A DNA stretch of 64,000 nucleotides from Tumebacillus_A lipolyticus (GTDB lineage Bacteria; Bacillota; Bacilli; Tumebacillales; Tumebacillaceae). The notes under the pieces were generated by a model that was given only the letters and a program-made list of their open reading frames with translations, was not told the origin of the DNA and made no database searches. Numbering within the stretch: position 1 is the stretch's first letter; every line of letters begins with the position of its first letter. Below are positions 40,282-48,548 of this stretch, piece after piece. Position numbers and translations under genes: made by a program. The DNA is taken from contig NZ_JBHUIO010000011.1 in the NCBI RefSeq assembly GCF_042682745.1, positions 62,001 through 126,000 of the forward strand, read 5' to 3'.

Positions 40282-40314
40282 GGGGATAACACGACAAACG
40301 GGAGGTAGTGGCCG

Positions 40315-40545
40315 ATGTTCACCCCGCGCAAGTTTTGGCATCCGTACGTCTCACCGTTCGACCCTTGCAAGCCAATCCTTGTCAAATCCTATTCGACGCC
40401 CCCCTCGCTCTATATCCAAGTGCAACCGCCCAATCTCCCGCAGTTCGATCCCCACACCGCCCTGTGCAAAGGCACACTCTGGCCGCTGTATTACGATCCC
40501 TATCACGGCCCGGTCGAAGGAAAGCATCCGGAGGTTGAACGATGA
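40315..40545 (+). CDS. cotJA: Spore coat protein CotJA
   Basis: 76 residues. YVSPFDPCKPILVKSYSTPPSLYI, FDPHTALCKGTLWPLYYDPY are characteristic of CotJA. It is made in the mother cell and assembled with CotJC in the spore coat. GGGAGG precedes ATG 40315. Its stop overlaps the cotJB start (ATGA). Confidence 0.95.
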   Translation: MFTPRKFWHPYVSPFDPCKPILVKSYSTPPSLYIQVQPPNLPQFDPHTALCKGTLWPLYYDPYHGPVEGKHPEVER

Positions 40546-40805
40546 GCAAACAGATGCCCGATGAATACTATCAACTGCTCCACGACCTGCAGACGGTCGA
40601 CTTTGTCTTGGTTGAGCTTAACTTGTATCTGAATACGCACCCACATGACCGCAAGGCGATCGAGCAGTTCAACTTCTATGCGCAGAAAAAGCAGGTGCTC
40701 AAACAGCAGTTTGACGCGAAGTTCGGCCCCTTGCAGGGGTTTGGCAACTCCTATTCCAGAGCGCCATTCGAGTGGGGAGACGCTCCCTGGCCCTGGCAAG
40801 TCTAA
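40542..40805 (+). CDS. cotJB: Spore coat protein CotJB
   Basis: 87 residues. YYQLLHDLQTVDFVLVELNLYLNTHP and the C-terminal YSRAPFEWGDAPWPWQV match CotJB. It is small, cytosolic in the mother cell and deposited on the spore. CGGAGG lies upstream; 4-nt overlap with cotJA. Confidence 0.95.
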   Translation: MSKQMPDEYYQLLHDLQTVDFVLVELNLYLNTHPHDRKAIEQFNFYAQKKQVLKQQFDAKFGPLQGFGNSYSRAPFEWGDAPWPWQV

Positions 40806-40819
40806 GGAGGAGACGCAGC

Positions 40820-41389
40820 GTGTGGATCTATGAGAAGAAGTTGCAATACCCGGTGCGCGTGTCCAAGTGCGACCCTCGCATGGCAAAGTATCTGATCGAG
40901 CAGTACGGCGGTGCGGACGGTGAGCTGGCAGCCGCCCTGCGCTACCTGAACCAGCGCTACACCGTGCCAGATAAGGTGATCGGCGTGCTCAACGACATCG
41001 GGACGGAAGAGTTCGCCCATCTGGAGATGATCGCAACGATGGTCTATAAATTGGTCAAAGATGCAAGCCCTGAGCAATTGAAGGAAGCAGGTCTTGGGGA
41101 GCATTATGCGAACAACGACCGCGCCCTCTTCTATCACAACGCGGCTGGCGTCCCCTTTTCGGTGCAGTACATCGCCGCCAAAGGGGACCCGATCGCCGAT
41201 CTCTATGAGGACATCGCAGCAGAAGAGAAAGCGCGCGCCACCTACCAATGGCTGATCGACATGACGGACGACCCCGACCTCAAGGATGGGCTCGCCTTTC
41301 TGCGCGAGCGGGAAGTGATCCACTCCCTGCGGTTTCGGGAGTCGGTGGAGATCCTCAAGGAGGAGCGCGACCGCCAAAAGATCTTCTAA
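40820..41389 (+). CDS. cotJC: Spore coat protein CotJC (manganese-catalase-like)
   Basis: 189 residues from GTG 40820 with AAGGAGGAG upstream. The di-manganese ferritin-like fold is indicated by YGGADGELAAALRYLNQRY, IGTEEFAHLEMIATMVYKL and DIAAEEKARATYQWLIDM (Glu/His ligands). It resembles non-haem manganese catalases and sits in the spore coat. It is the last gene of cotJABC. An 11-bp tandem duplication (AAAGATCTTCT at 41377 and 41388) spans the stop codon. Confidence 0.95.
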   Translation: MWIYEKKLQYPVRVSKCDPRMAKYLIEQYGGADGELAAALRYLNQRYTVPDKVIGVLNDIGTEEFAHLEMIATMVYKLVKDASPEQLKEAGLGEHYANNDRALFYHNAAGVPFSVQYIAAKGDPIADLYEDIAAEEKARATYQWLIDMTDDPDLKDGLAFLREREVIHSLRFRESVEILKEERDRQKIF

Positions 41390-41402
41390 AGATCTTCTAA
41401 TG

Positions 41403-41432
41403 AAAAAAGCCCTTGCCTAAGCAAGGGTTTTT
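41403..41432. terminator. Bidirectional terminator (cotJC / MauE-like gene)
   Basis: AAAAAAGCCCTTGC and GCAAGGGTTTTT pair with loop CTAA between convergent genes. Confidence 0.92.
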
Positions 41433-41836
41433 CGCCGATTCAACAGGAGCAACAGAGCGGCGCCTGCGATGAACAGAATGTCTTTGAACACATCGAGAAA
41501 TCCGACCGCCTGCGCTTCATTCGGACCGAAACAGCCACAACCGTAGGGCAGAATCTCACCGTAGTTGTAGAGCAGACCGCCAGCAAATGCGAGCGACAAC
41601 AGGATCACACCCCAGGCGGCGATGCGCTGTGTAAACGGGATCAAAAGCCCGATTCCGACAAACAGTTCGACGATCGGGAGCAAGATCGCCAGCAGCTTGA
41701 TCGAGGCGTCAGGCAACAGGTTGTAGGAACGCAAGATTTCTCCGAATGTAAAAATGTCCATAAACTTAGCGATGGCCGACCAGAGAAAGATGCCGGCGAG
41801 AACGAGACGCAGGACGAGCTTTAGCAGAGAGATCAT
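41417..41836 (-). CDS. MauE/DoxX-family redox membrane protein
   Basis: 139 residues, four membrane helices. The conserved cysteine motif YGCGCFGPNE (about residues 98-107) lies at the mouth of a helix, as in MauE-type proteins that relay electrons to a partner thioredoxin-like protein. ATG 41836 lies 1 nt after the stop of the thioredoxin-like gene, so the two are coupled. The longer frame to 41887 has no ribosome binding site. Confidence 0.85.
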   Translation of the reverse strand: MISLLKLVLRLVLAGIFLWSAIAKFMDIFTFGEILRSYNLLPDASIKLLAILLPIVELFVGIGLLIPFTQRIAAWGVILLSLAFAGGLLYNYGEILPYGCGCFGPNEAQAVGFLDVFKDILFIAGAALLLLLNRRKTLA

Positions 41837-41837
41837 G

Positions 41838-42326
41838 CTATTTTTTGAGGAACTCTTCAAATGTGGTTTTCGATTGCTCTCCGACAAGGCGACCTACCTC
41901 CTTGCCTTCTTTAAAGTGAATCAAAGCGGGAGTGCCCTCCACTTGGTATTTTTCCCATGTTGAGTTTTTCCCGTAGATGTTGACCGGAAAGAGAGCTTCG
42001 TTCATTTGCTTCGCCATCGGGATCAGCATCGGCGAGACGACTTTGCAATGCTCGCAGCTCGGCTGATAGAAATAGGCGAAGAAATCATCCTGGCTGGAAA
42101 CTTTGCTCTCCATCTCCGAGACGGAGATCTCATCTTGGTACAACGCCTTTTGCTCTTGCTTGGTCTCATCATACATGTTGGACAGCACAACAGCGCCGAT
42201 CAGGATGATGACGCAAGCCACGACGGAGCCAAAGATGATCGGCAAGCGCTTTTTCTTGCGGCGCTCACGCTCACGGCGCAACTGTTTTGATTCTCGTTTT
42301 CCTTGATTGCGATCCTTTTTTCCCAT
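41838..42326 (-). CDS. Membrane-anchored thioredoxin-like protein (CEHC)
   Basis: 162 residues. A highly basic N-terminus (about 1-27) precedes one membrane helix (about 29-49). The thioredoxin fold outside the membrane carries the active site QPSCEHCKVVSP (CxxC), cis-Pro in VEGTPALIHF and VGRLVGEQSKTTFEEFL at the end. With the MauE-like partner it forms a membrane thiol-redox pair, perhaps for extracytoplasmic disulfide chemistry. AGGAGG lies upstream at about 15 nt. Confidence 0.88.
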   Translation of the reverse strand: MGKKDRNQGKRESKQLRRERERRKKKRLPIIFGSVVACVIILIGAVVLSNMYDETKQEQKALYQDEISVSEMESKVSSQDDFFAYFYQPSCEHCKVVSPMLIPMAKQMNEALFPVNIYGKNSTWEKYQVEGTPALIHFKEGKEVGRLVGEQSKTTFEEFLKK

Positions 42327-42426
42327 CTTTACTTGATGACCTCCTCTGTCTACAAATGATCGATCAGCCTCTATTTTTCATGCCAATCTTTCATTCGCCA
42401 TCATACCATAACGTCCTTCTTTCATG

Positions 42427-42444
42427 TTGTGACGTTTTTCACAA
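42427..42444 (+). promoter_or_regulatory. Rex operator upstream of cydAB
   Basis: TTGTGACGTTTTTCACAA is a perfect TTGTGA-N6-TCACAA inverted repeat, the consensus of the NADH-sensing repressor Rex. It lies about 105 nt before cydA, a typical Rex target. Confidence 0.9.
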
Positions 42445-42549
42445 TGTTGTCACCCCTCCCCCTCGCCCCACCATTGTTTCGCCATCTGGAGGTGCGTATG
42501 CTAAAAGCAGAAGCGCTTCTACATGAGATAGAGAAAGGGTGTGGCTTTG

Positions 42550-43914
42550 ATGATCGATCTGCTGTTCAGCCGTATTTTAACTGGCACAACTCTCGGATTT
42601 CACATCTTTTTTGCCACGCTAGGTGTGGGGATTCCCGTCCTGATTTCACTTGCGGAGTTTATCGGAATTCGCAAGCGAGACCCAGAGTATCTGCTGCTCG
42701 CCAAGCGTTGGGCAAAAGGCTTCGTCATTCTGGTCGCCGTCGGTGTCGTCACCGGGACGACGATCGGATTTCAACTGAACTTGCTCTGGCCGAACTTCAT
42801 GCAGTTGGCAGGAGAATTGATCTCCCTTCCGTTTATGATGGAAGCGTTTGCCTTTTTCTTGGAAGCGATTTTTTTAGGCATCTATCTCTACACGTGGGGT
42901 CGGTTTCGCAACCCGTGGGTTCACTGGGCGTTTTCTCTGCCGGTGATCATCGGCTCTTCGATGTCGGCAGCCCTGATCACGACGGTCAATGCGTTTATGA
43001 ACGCTCCGGCAGGCTTTCGGATCGAAGCTGGCAAGCTGGTCGACATCGATCCGCTGGCTGCCATCTTCAACCCGGCGACGCCGAGCAAAGTGTTCCACGT
43101 GCTGACATCCGCCTACTTCACCACCGCCTGTGCGCTGGTCGCTCTGACCGCCTTCTATATTTTGATCCGCAAAAAGCGGATTCCCTATTTTAAAAAAGCG
43201 CTGACGCTCACGATGTCTTTTGCGCTGGTCACCGGAATCCTGACAGCTGTTGCCGGAGACGTGTCCGCCAAATATATGGCCGCCTACAACCCGGAGAAAC
43301 TTGCGGCGGCAGAAGCTCTTTTTGAAACGACCGAAGGAGCACCGCTGCTCGTCGGCGGTCTGATCGATCAGGAGTCACAGGAGATCCACTACAAGATCGA
43401 GCTGCCGAAGCTGCTCTCCTTCCTCTCCTTCGGCGATTTTAATGCGGAAGTTCGCGGGCTGAACGCGTTCCCCAAAGAGGTGCAGCCCCCGGTGGAAATC
43501 CACTATCTGTTCCAAGTGATGGTCGGTGCCGGCACGTTTGGCATCCTGCTCTCCCTGCTCTACCTGTTTGGAATCTGGCGGAAAAAACATTTCCCGCAGT
43601 CGAAGTGGATGCTCGCGCTGGCCGTTCTGCTCGGGCCGATCGGCATCGTCGGCATGGAGTGCGGGTGGATTTTCACCGAGATCGGACGCAAGCCGTGGAT
43701 CATCTATGGCGTGATGAAGATGGAGGATGCGGTCACCTCGATGACCGGCATCCGCGAATACTTCTTCCTCTTCGTGCTGGTCTATCTCCTGATCGCCATC
43801 ATCACCAGCATCGTGATGATCCGCTTCTTCCGCAAGCGTCCGGTCGATCTCGACCCTGAGTATCAAGCGATCCGCGCGCACGAAGGAGCACACGAAGGAG
43901 GGATCTCGCAATGA
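42550..43914 (+). CDS. cydA: Cytochrome bd-type quinol oxidase subunit I
   Basis: 454 residues, about nine membrane helices. The haem b595 ligand His is in TTLGFHIFFA, FMMEAFAFFLEAIFLG is the conserved proton/haem region, GDVSAKYM precedes the Q-loop, and GMECGWIFTEIGRKPW is a family hallmark. It oxidises quinol and reduces O2 at low oxygen. ATG 42550 is preferred over GTG 42541 by spacing to AAAGGG. It overlaps cydB by 4 nt. Confidence 0.94.
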   Translation: MIDLLFSRILTGTTLGFHIFFATLGVGIPVLISLAEFIGIRKRDPEYLLLAKRWAKGFVILVAVGVVTGTTIGFQLNLLWPNFMQLAGELISLPFMMEAFAFFLEAIFLGIYLYTWGRFRNPWVHWAFSLPVIIGSSMSAALITTVNAFMNAPAGFRIEAGKLVDIDPLAAIFNPATPSKVFHVLTSAYFTTACALVALTAFYILIRKKRIPYFKKALTLTMSFALVTGILTAVAGDVSAKYMAAYNPEKLAAAEALFETTEGAPLLVGGLIDQESQEIHYKIELPKLLSFLSFGDFNAEVRGLNAFPKEVQPPVEIHYLFQVMVGAGTFGILLSLLYLFGIWRKKHFPQSKWMLALAVLLGPIGIVGMECGWIFTEIGRKPWIIYGVMKMEDAVTSMTGIREYFFLFVLVYLLIAIITSIVMIRFFRKRPVDLDPEYQAIRAHEGAHEGGISQ

Positions 43915-44936
43915 GTGGGCCGGAACTGTCCATCTCGCTGCTCTGGCTGTTCCTCTTCTCCTACATCATTCTCGCGTCGATCGAGTTCGGCGCCGGATTT
44001 CTGCTCTTCTGGGCGCGCTGGCGCAAATGGTCGCGCGAGGTGGAAGAGGTGATCGAGCGGTACCTGTCTCCGTTTTGGGAAGTGACCAACGTGTTTTTGA
44101 TCGCCTTTGTGGTCGGTCTGGTCGGCTTCTTTCCGCAGAGCGCCTACGTCTATGGCACCATCTTGCTCTTGCCCGGGTCGATCGCGCTGATCCTGCTGAT
44201 CATAAAAGGCACCTTTTTCGCCTATTTTCACTACGCAAAAGTGCGCAAGCCGCTGCCCACCTTCCTGCAGGCGATCACCGGACTGCTGTTGCCGATGGTC
44301 TTGGTCAGCATCATCCCCGTCTCGGAAGGTGGATTTGTCACCGAAGAGGGCGGCCGCTTGGTTCTGCTGTTCGGCGAGGTGTTAAAAAGCCCCTTGCAAT
44401 GGTCGTTCGTGCTGTTCGCCTTGCTGAGCGTCCTGTTCGTCTCCGCCGTGTTCTTGCACTTTTACGCGAGCCGAGCGGGGTCTGAGTCCGCGCAGGCCAA
44501 ATTTCGCCAAGTGGCGCTGAACACAGGTTTGCCGGCGCTCGGGGCTGGCGCGTTCCTGCTGCTGCCGTTGGCCGACCATCGACCGGAACACTTTTTGACG
44601 CTGGCGACCGAATATTCCTGGCTGCTGTTGCTGTCCGGCTTCCTGTTCGTCAACGCGTACATGTTCCTCCAGCGCGGCAAGTGGCCTGGCATCACCTTTG
44701 TGCTGGTGATCGGGCAGTATGCGGCAGCCGTCGCAGCATACGGATATTCGCACATGCCCTATCTGCTCTATCCGCTGCTCAACATCAATGACGCCTATGT
44801 CAACCAGACGATGGCGAAGTTTCTCACCTGGACGCTCGGGCTCGGCTATCTGGTGCTGATCCCCGGCCTGCTCTTCCTCGCCTGGCTGTTCCTGTTCTCC
44901 GATTCCTACGTGAAAGGCAAGGCGAGAAACTCGTAA
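43911..44936 (+). CDS. cydB: Cytochrome bd-type quinol oxidase subunit II
   Basis: 341 residues, about eight membrane helices. LLWLFLFSYIILASIEFGAGFLLF and SPFWEVTNVFLIAFVVGLVGFFP correspond to the conserved N-terminal part of CydB. It pairs with CydA in the membrane. The start overlaps the cydA stop (ATGA). It ends before a strong terminator; no cydCD genes follow. Confidence 0.93.
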   Translation: MSGPELSISLLWLFLFSYIILASIEFGAGFLLFWARWRKWSREVEEVIERYLSPFWEVTNVFLIAFVVGLVGFFPQSAYVYGTILLLPGSIALILLIIKGTFFAYFHYAKVRKPLPTFLQAITGLLLPMVLVSIIPVSEGGFVTEEGGRLVLLFGEVLKSPLQWSFVLFALLSVLFVSAVFLHFYASRAGSESAQAKFRQVALNTGLPALGAGAFLLLPLADHRPEHFLTLATEYSWLLLLSGFLFVNAYMFLQRGKWPGITFVLVIGQYAAAVAAYGYSHMPYLLYPLLNINDAYVNQTMAKFLTWTLGLGYLVLIPGLLFLAWLFLFSDSYVKGKARNS

Positions 44937-44945
44937 GCGGTGCAA

Positions 44946-44989
44946 AAAACGACCTGACTTGGAAACGCTAATCAAAGTCAGGTCGTTTT
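44946..44989 (+). terminator. Terminator after cydAB
   Basis: AAAACGACCTGACTT pairs with AAGTCAGGTCGTTTT. Confidence 0.9.
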
Positions 44990-45131
44990 CCTTTCCGAAA
45001 TTCACTATTCTTTCGTTTTTCGAAGGGTCGACAAGCAGAAATGGGACGTGTATAATCGGTAACAACAGAAAAAATCGAACATTGCATTGCACCCTAGAAT
45101 AAATTGTTCGCTATTTCAGGAGGATCGAAAG

Positions 45132-46010
45132 ATGGCACAATCATTTAAAGGCAAGCCGGTAGCCGACCTCGTCCGCGAAGAGGTTATCCAAGAGGTGGCA
45201 GTTTGGAAAGCGGGAGGACATGCGCCCAAGATGGCGGTGCTGTTGGTCGAAGGCGACCCCGCTTCCTACCATTATGCGCAAGCGAAGGGCAAGGCGGCGG
45301 AGAAGCTCGGCATCGACTATGAGCTGCACACCTTTTCATCCGAAGTGACAGAGGACGAACTGCTGAAGACGATCGGACAGCTCAACGAAGATCAAAGCGT
45401 GCACGGCATCATGTTGGAACTGCCGCTTCCCAAGCATATCGACACGAAAAAAGCGACCGCAGCGATCGACCCGGCCAAAGACGTGGATGGGCTGACCCCG
45501 CACAACCGCCTTGCCACCGTCACCGGCGAGGCCGGACTGTACCCGGCGACACCGCAAGCTTGCATCCGCTTGCTCAAGCATTATGGTCACACGTTGGCCG
45601 GTAAAGATGTTGTGCTCGTCGGCCGTGGGGAGACGGTCGGTCTGCCTCTGATCCACCTGCTCCTGCGCGAAAATGCGACCGTGACCGTCTGCCACTCGCG
45701 CACACCCGATATCGGTGCGCACATCCGCAAAGCGGATATCGCATTTGTCGCGGTCGGTCGCAAGCGGCTGATCACCCCCGAGATGGTTCATCCGGACCTG
45801 CTGGTGATCGATGCGGGCATCAACGAGACGGAAGACGGAGGTATCACCGGCGATGTGGCACCCGAAGTGATCGACAGCGTCGCCGGCATGTCCCCGACGC
45901 CCGGCGGTGTCGGTTCGGTGACCACCGCCCTTCTGTTCGCCAACCTGATGCGGGCGATGAAGCTGCAAAACCTGCAAGCCAAGGAGGTCGAATGCAATGG
46001 CAACGTTTGA
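45132..46010 (+). CDS. folD: Methylene-THF dehydrogenase/methenyl-THF cyclohydrolase FolD
   Basis: 292 residues. ASYHYAQAKGKAAEKLGID contains the catalytic Tyr/Lys region (YxxxK), HGIMLELPLPKHID, DGLTPHN, and the Rossmann loop VLVGRGETVGLPL; the C-terminus has SPTPGGVGSVTTALL. It interconverts methylene-, methenyl- and formyl-tetrahydrofolate with NADP+. In the usual VVGRSxxVGxP motif this protein has Glu-Thr after Gly, a minor variation. AGGAGG precedes ATG 45132. It overlaps the next gene by 14 nt. Confidence 0.95.
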   Translation: MAQSFKGKPVADLVREEVIQEVAVWKAGGHAPKMAVLLVEGDPASYHYAQAKGKAAEKLGIDYELHTFSSEVTEDELLKTIGQLNEDQSVHGIMLELPLPKHIDTKKATAAIDPAKDVDGLTPHNRLATVTGEAGLYPATPQACIRLLKHYGHTLAGKDVVLVGRGETVGLPLIHLLLRENATVTVCHSRTPDIGAHIRKADIAFVAVGRKRLITPEMVHPDLLVIDAGINETEDGGITGDVAPEVIDSVAGMSPTPGGVGSVTTALLFANLMRAMKLQNLQAKEVECNGNV

Positions 46011-46623
46011 TGAAACGATTCGCTCTTTTGTGAGCAGAGCAGCTTCTGACGCCCCGACGCCCGGCGGCGGCTCTGTCGCCGCGCTCGTCGCCGCGCTTGG
46101 CGCTTCGATGACCTCGATGGTCGGCAACTTGACGCAAGGTGCCAAGTTTAGCGAGGTAGAGCCGGAGATGAAGGCGATCGTCGCGCAGATGGAAGCAGCG
46201 ATCACCAGTGCTGAACGGTTGCTCGAAGCGGATATGCTGACCTTCGACCGCTACATGAGCGCGCTCAAACTGCCGAAAGACACCGAGGAGCAAAAGGCGA
46301 TCCGCGCCAAGTCGCTGCAGGAAGCGACAGAAAACGCGACCGAAGTGCCGACCAACCTCGCGCAGTTGTGCCTCGACGCGCTGCAAGCTTCGAAGACGAT
46401 CGCCAAGACGGCGAACAAAAATGTGATCTCCGACCTCGGCATCGCAGCCTTCCTGCTCGAAGCGGCCGCACAGTCCGCCTTGCTGACAGTGGACATCAAC
46501 CTGCCCGGTCTGAAAAATATTCAGCTTCGCACCACCTATCAGGAAAAACGCGATCAGATCGAATCATCGATCATCTCGTTGCGTGACGAGATCGTCACCA
46601 CCGTTCGCGAGCGCTTGGCATAA
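45997..46623 (+). CDS. Cyclodeaminase/cyclohydrolase family protein (FchA-like)
   Basis: 208 residues. The N-terminal DAPTPGGGSVAALVAALGASMTSMVGNLT is the family signature of formiminotetrahydrofolate cyclodeaminase and methenyl-THF cyclohydrolase FchA, and NKNVISDLGIAAFLLEAAAQSALLTVDINL follows. It probably works with FolD on methenyl- or formimino-THF, as the overlapping operon suggests. GGAGG lies inside the folD end. Confidence 0.9.
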   Translation: MATFDETIRSFVSRAASDAPTPGGGSVAALVAALGASMTSMVGNLTQGAKFSEVEPEMKAIVAQMEAAITSAERLLEADMLTFDRYMSALKLPKDTEEQKAIRAKSLQEATENATEVPTNLAQLCLDALQASKTIAKTANKNVISDLGIAAFLLEAAAQSALLTVDINLPGLKNIQLRTTYQEKRDQIESSIISLRDEIVTTVRERLA

Positions 46624-46635
46624 GCACAACAAAGG

Positions 46636-46667
46636 AAGGCCGCCCCCAATTGAATGGGGGCGGCCTT
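46636..46667. terminator. Bidirectional terminator
   Basis: AAGGCCGCCCCC pairs with GGGGGCGGCCTT between convergent genes ending at 46623 and 46688. Confidence 0.85.
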
Positions 46668-46687
46668 GTCGTTTGTAAAGCTTGCTG

Positions 46688-47488
46688 TTACACCATGCGC
46701 GGGTCCAAGAGGAACGGATCGCTCACAAACCCGACCACGATCACAAAGAACAGATAGAGCGCAAACAGGATGAAGTAGAGGATCACATAGGTGATGAACG
46801 GGCCGAAGAACGCTTTGACTCCGGAGATGTTGTAGATTTTTTTGATCGCCAGGACGCGCACGATGATCATGTAGACGAACAGTCCGAGCGAAAGCAGTTG
46901 TGTCGCCGCGCTCCAGATGATCAACTTGATAATGATCATGGCAAAATCGGCTCCGAGCTCGTCGTCGCTCAGCAGCCCCATCTCACTCTGCTCCACCAGA
47001 TCGATAAAGGACGACAGGTCGAAGAACATCGTAATGAAGGGCAGCGTGATCACCGAGGCGAGCACATAGATCCATGCGGTGTAAGGTTGAATCAGCGCCA
47101 ACAGACGCCGCTTTTCCAAGCGCTCTGCCGGATCGGTCGGATACTCGTTCGCAGCGACCATGCGCAATCCGAGCACGACCAGCCACTCGAAGAAAAATCG
47201 AGCGAGCACATAGGTGAGCACGATCCCAACGAGGGCGAACACGCCGATGATTCCCATGCTCACATAGAGCACCGTCAGATCGAGCGGTTCTAAGGCCACC
47301 TGATTGGCCATTTCGAAAAGTTCATTAAATTCAATCGCAAAGAAAATTCCAACCACGGCGAGACAGAGCAGATTGATCCCGACCAAAAACCAGGTCGCAC
47401 CCCACGACTGACCCGATTTGCGCTCCTCAAGCAATCGATCGACCGTCGCTTGCGGGCGGAAAAGAATCATAAATAAGTTCTTGAACAA
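46688..47488 (-). CDS. Yip1-domain membrane protein
   Basis: 266 residues, five to six membrane helices. The N-terminal FRPQATVDRLLEERKSGQSW is typical of bacterial Yip1-family proteins (FxxPxxTf motif), whose role is unknown. The start codon is TTG 47488 with GGAAAGGTGG 9 nt upstream. Confidence 0.8.
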   Translation of the reverse strand: MFKNLFMILFRPQATVDRLLEERKSGQSWGATWFLVGINLLCLAVVGIFFAIEFNELFEMANQVALEPLDLTVLYVSMGIIGVFALVGIVLTYVLARFFFEWLVVLGLRMVAANEYPTDPAERLEKRRLLALIQPYTAWIYVLASVITLPFITMFFDLSSFIDLVEQSEMGLLSDDELGADFAMIIIKLIIWSAATQLLSLGLFVYMIIVRVLAIKKIYNISGVKAFFGPFITYVILYFILFALYLFFVIVVGFVSDPFLLDPRMV

Positions 47489-47534
47489 AAGAAGCGTCCA
47501 CCTTTCCTCATCGCATCATAATGTTTTCCAATCA

Positions 47535-47572
47535 AAAACCGCCTCATCAACTCGCGCAGATGAGGCGGTTTT
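47535..47572. terminator. Terminator after zinc-ribbon gene
   Basis: AAAACCGCCTCATC pairs with GATGAGGCGGTTTT; it overlaps none of the coding sequences and has T-runs on both sides. Confidence 0.88.
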
Positions 47573-47573
47573 A

Positions 47574-47804
47574 TCAGAGCCGCTGTGCCGTTTTGATAAA
47601 CAGCGTTTCAGTGCCGCTTTGCCCGCAGATCGCACATTCGACCAAGCGAGACTCCCCTTTGTACGGATGTGCCATCGGATCGCCTTGGTCTATGTAGGCC
47701 ATGACCTCTCCCGACTGCGGGTCCAGCTTGACCGACACAGGGTTTTGCTCACAGATATGAAACCTCATCTTGTTGTGGCAGCTCGGACACGCGTATGGAT
47801 TCAC
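47574..47804 (-). CDS. Small zinc-ribbon-like protein
   Basis: 76 residues from GTG 47804 with GAGGAGG 9 nt upstream. Two Cys pairs, YACPSCHNKM (about 4-13) and VECAICGQSG (about 55-64), suggest a zinc ribbon. The middle part KLDPQSGEVMAYIDQGDPMAHPYKGE is of unknown role. No family is recognised. Confidence 0.7.
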   Translation of the reverse strand: MNPYACPSCHNKMRFHICEQNPVSVKLDPQSGEVMAYIDQGDPMAHPYKGESRLVECAICGQSGTETLFIKTAQRL

Positions 47805-47904
47805 TTGCCCACACCTCCTCAAACGAGATGTAGGTAGTATTCGGCAGCCCGACCTGCGCTATTCAGTTGGGAGGGATCGGGGACAGCTCGCCCCCGATCC
47901 TGTG

Positions 47905-48117
47905 TTACGCTCGGAGCAGCAGCACCACCTGATTCAACGCCGCTTCGTCCAAGCGGGTGGCGAGGCCGAGAAACAGCTTCTTCGCCTCCTGATCCTTGAG
48001 CTTGGCATACATCGACTTGGCAAGACCCAGCTTGACGAACAGCTCGTTCAGCTTCATGCGCGGAAGCTCCTGCAGCGACTGCCAGACGGAATCGAGCGTC
48101 TTCTGCCTGCTCTCCAT
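47905..48117 (-). CDS. Hypothetical protein, 70 residues
   Basis: ATG 48117 with AAGGGGTG upstream. The protein is helical: QKTLDSVWQSLQELPRMKLNELFVKLG, AKLKDQEAKKLFLGLATRLDEAALNQVVLLLRA. No recognised family and no signal or membrane segment. A GC-rich hairpin (GGATCGGGG/CCCCGATCC, about 47875-47903) follows without a good U-run. Confidence 0.6.
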   Translation of the reverse strand: MESRQKTLDSVWQSLQELPRMKLNELFVKLGLAKSMYAKLKDQEAKKLFLGLATRLDEAALNQVVLLLRA

Positions 48118-48163
48118 AGATGCAGCACCCCTTTTTGGCTCAAGGATGCTAGTTAGCTTGCCC

Positions 48164-48481
48164 TCAGTCCAACCAATTACCCACCACCGGATAGCGGTAG
48201 TATTCGCCTTCGACCGAGCGGATGATCGCAATGATCGTCACGACAATGCCGAAGATCGCGATGACAGGCAAGAGCAGGAAGCCGATCAGCACGAGGCACA
48301 AGATCCACGCGACAATCCCTGCCACGAAGAGCGACGCATGGAAGATCAGCGCCTGCTTAGCATGATGTTTGACAAACTCATCCTCCTGTTTGATCAACAT
48401 CAAGATGACCGGCAGCAGGATCGGAAAAAAGAAGTACGACACATGGGATAAGACCGCAAAAATCTTTGCTTCACTGGACAA
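48164..48481 (-). CDS. DUF4870-like membrane protein
   Basis: 105 residues, three membrane helices. KIFAVLSHVSYFFFPILLPVILMLIKQEDEFVKHHAKQAL and the C-terminal GEYYRYPVVGNWL match the DUF4870/Tic20-like pattern (helix, HHAKQAL loop, helices). The function is unknown. The start is TTG 48481 with AAAGGGG 8 nt upstream. Confidence 0.82.
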   Translation of the reverse strand: MSSEAKIFAVLSHVSYFFFPILLPVILMLIKQEDEFVKHHAKQALIFHASLFVAGIVAWILCLVLIGFLLLPVIAIFGIVVTIIAIIRSVEGEYYRYPVVGNWLD

Positions 48482-48548
48482 AGTAAACGCCCCTTTCTCA
48501 TATGGTTAATCATACGATACAGGGGCGAAAAAGTTTCGAAGTTTTGTC

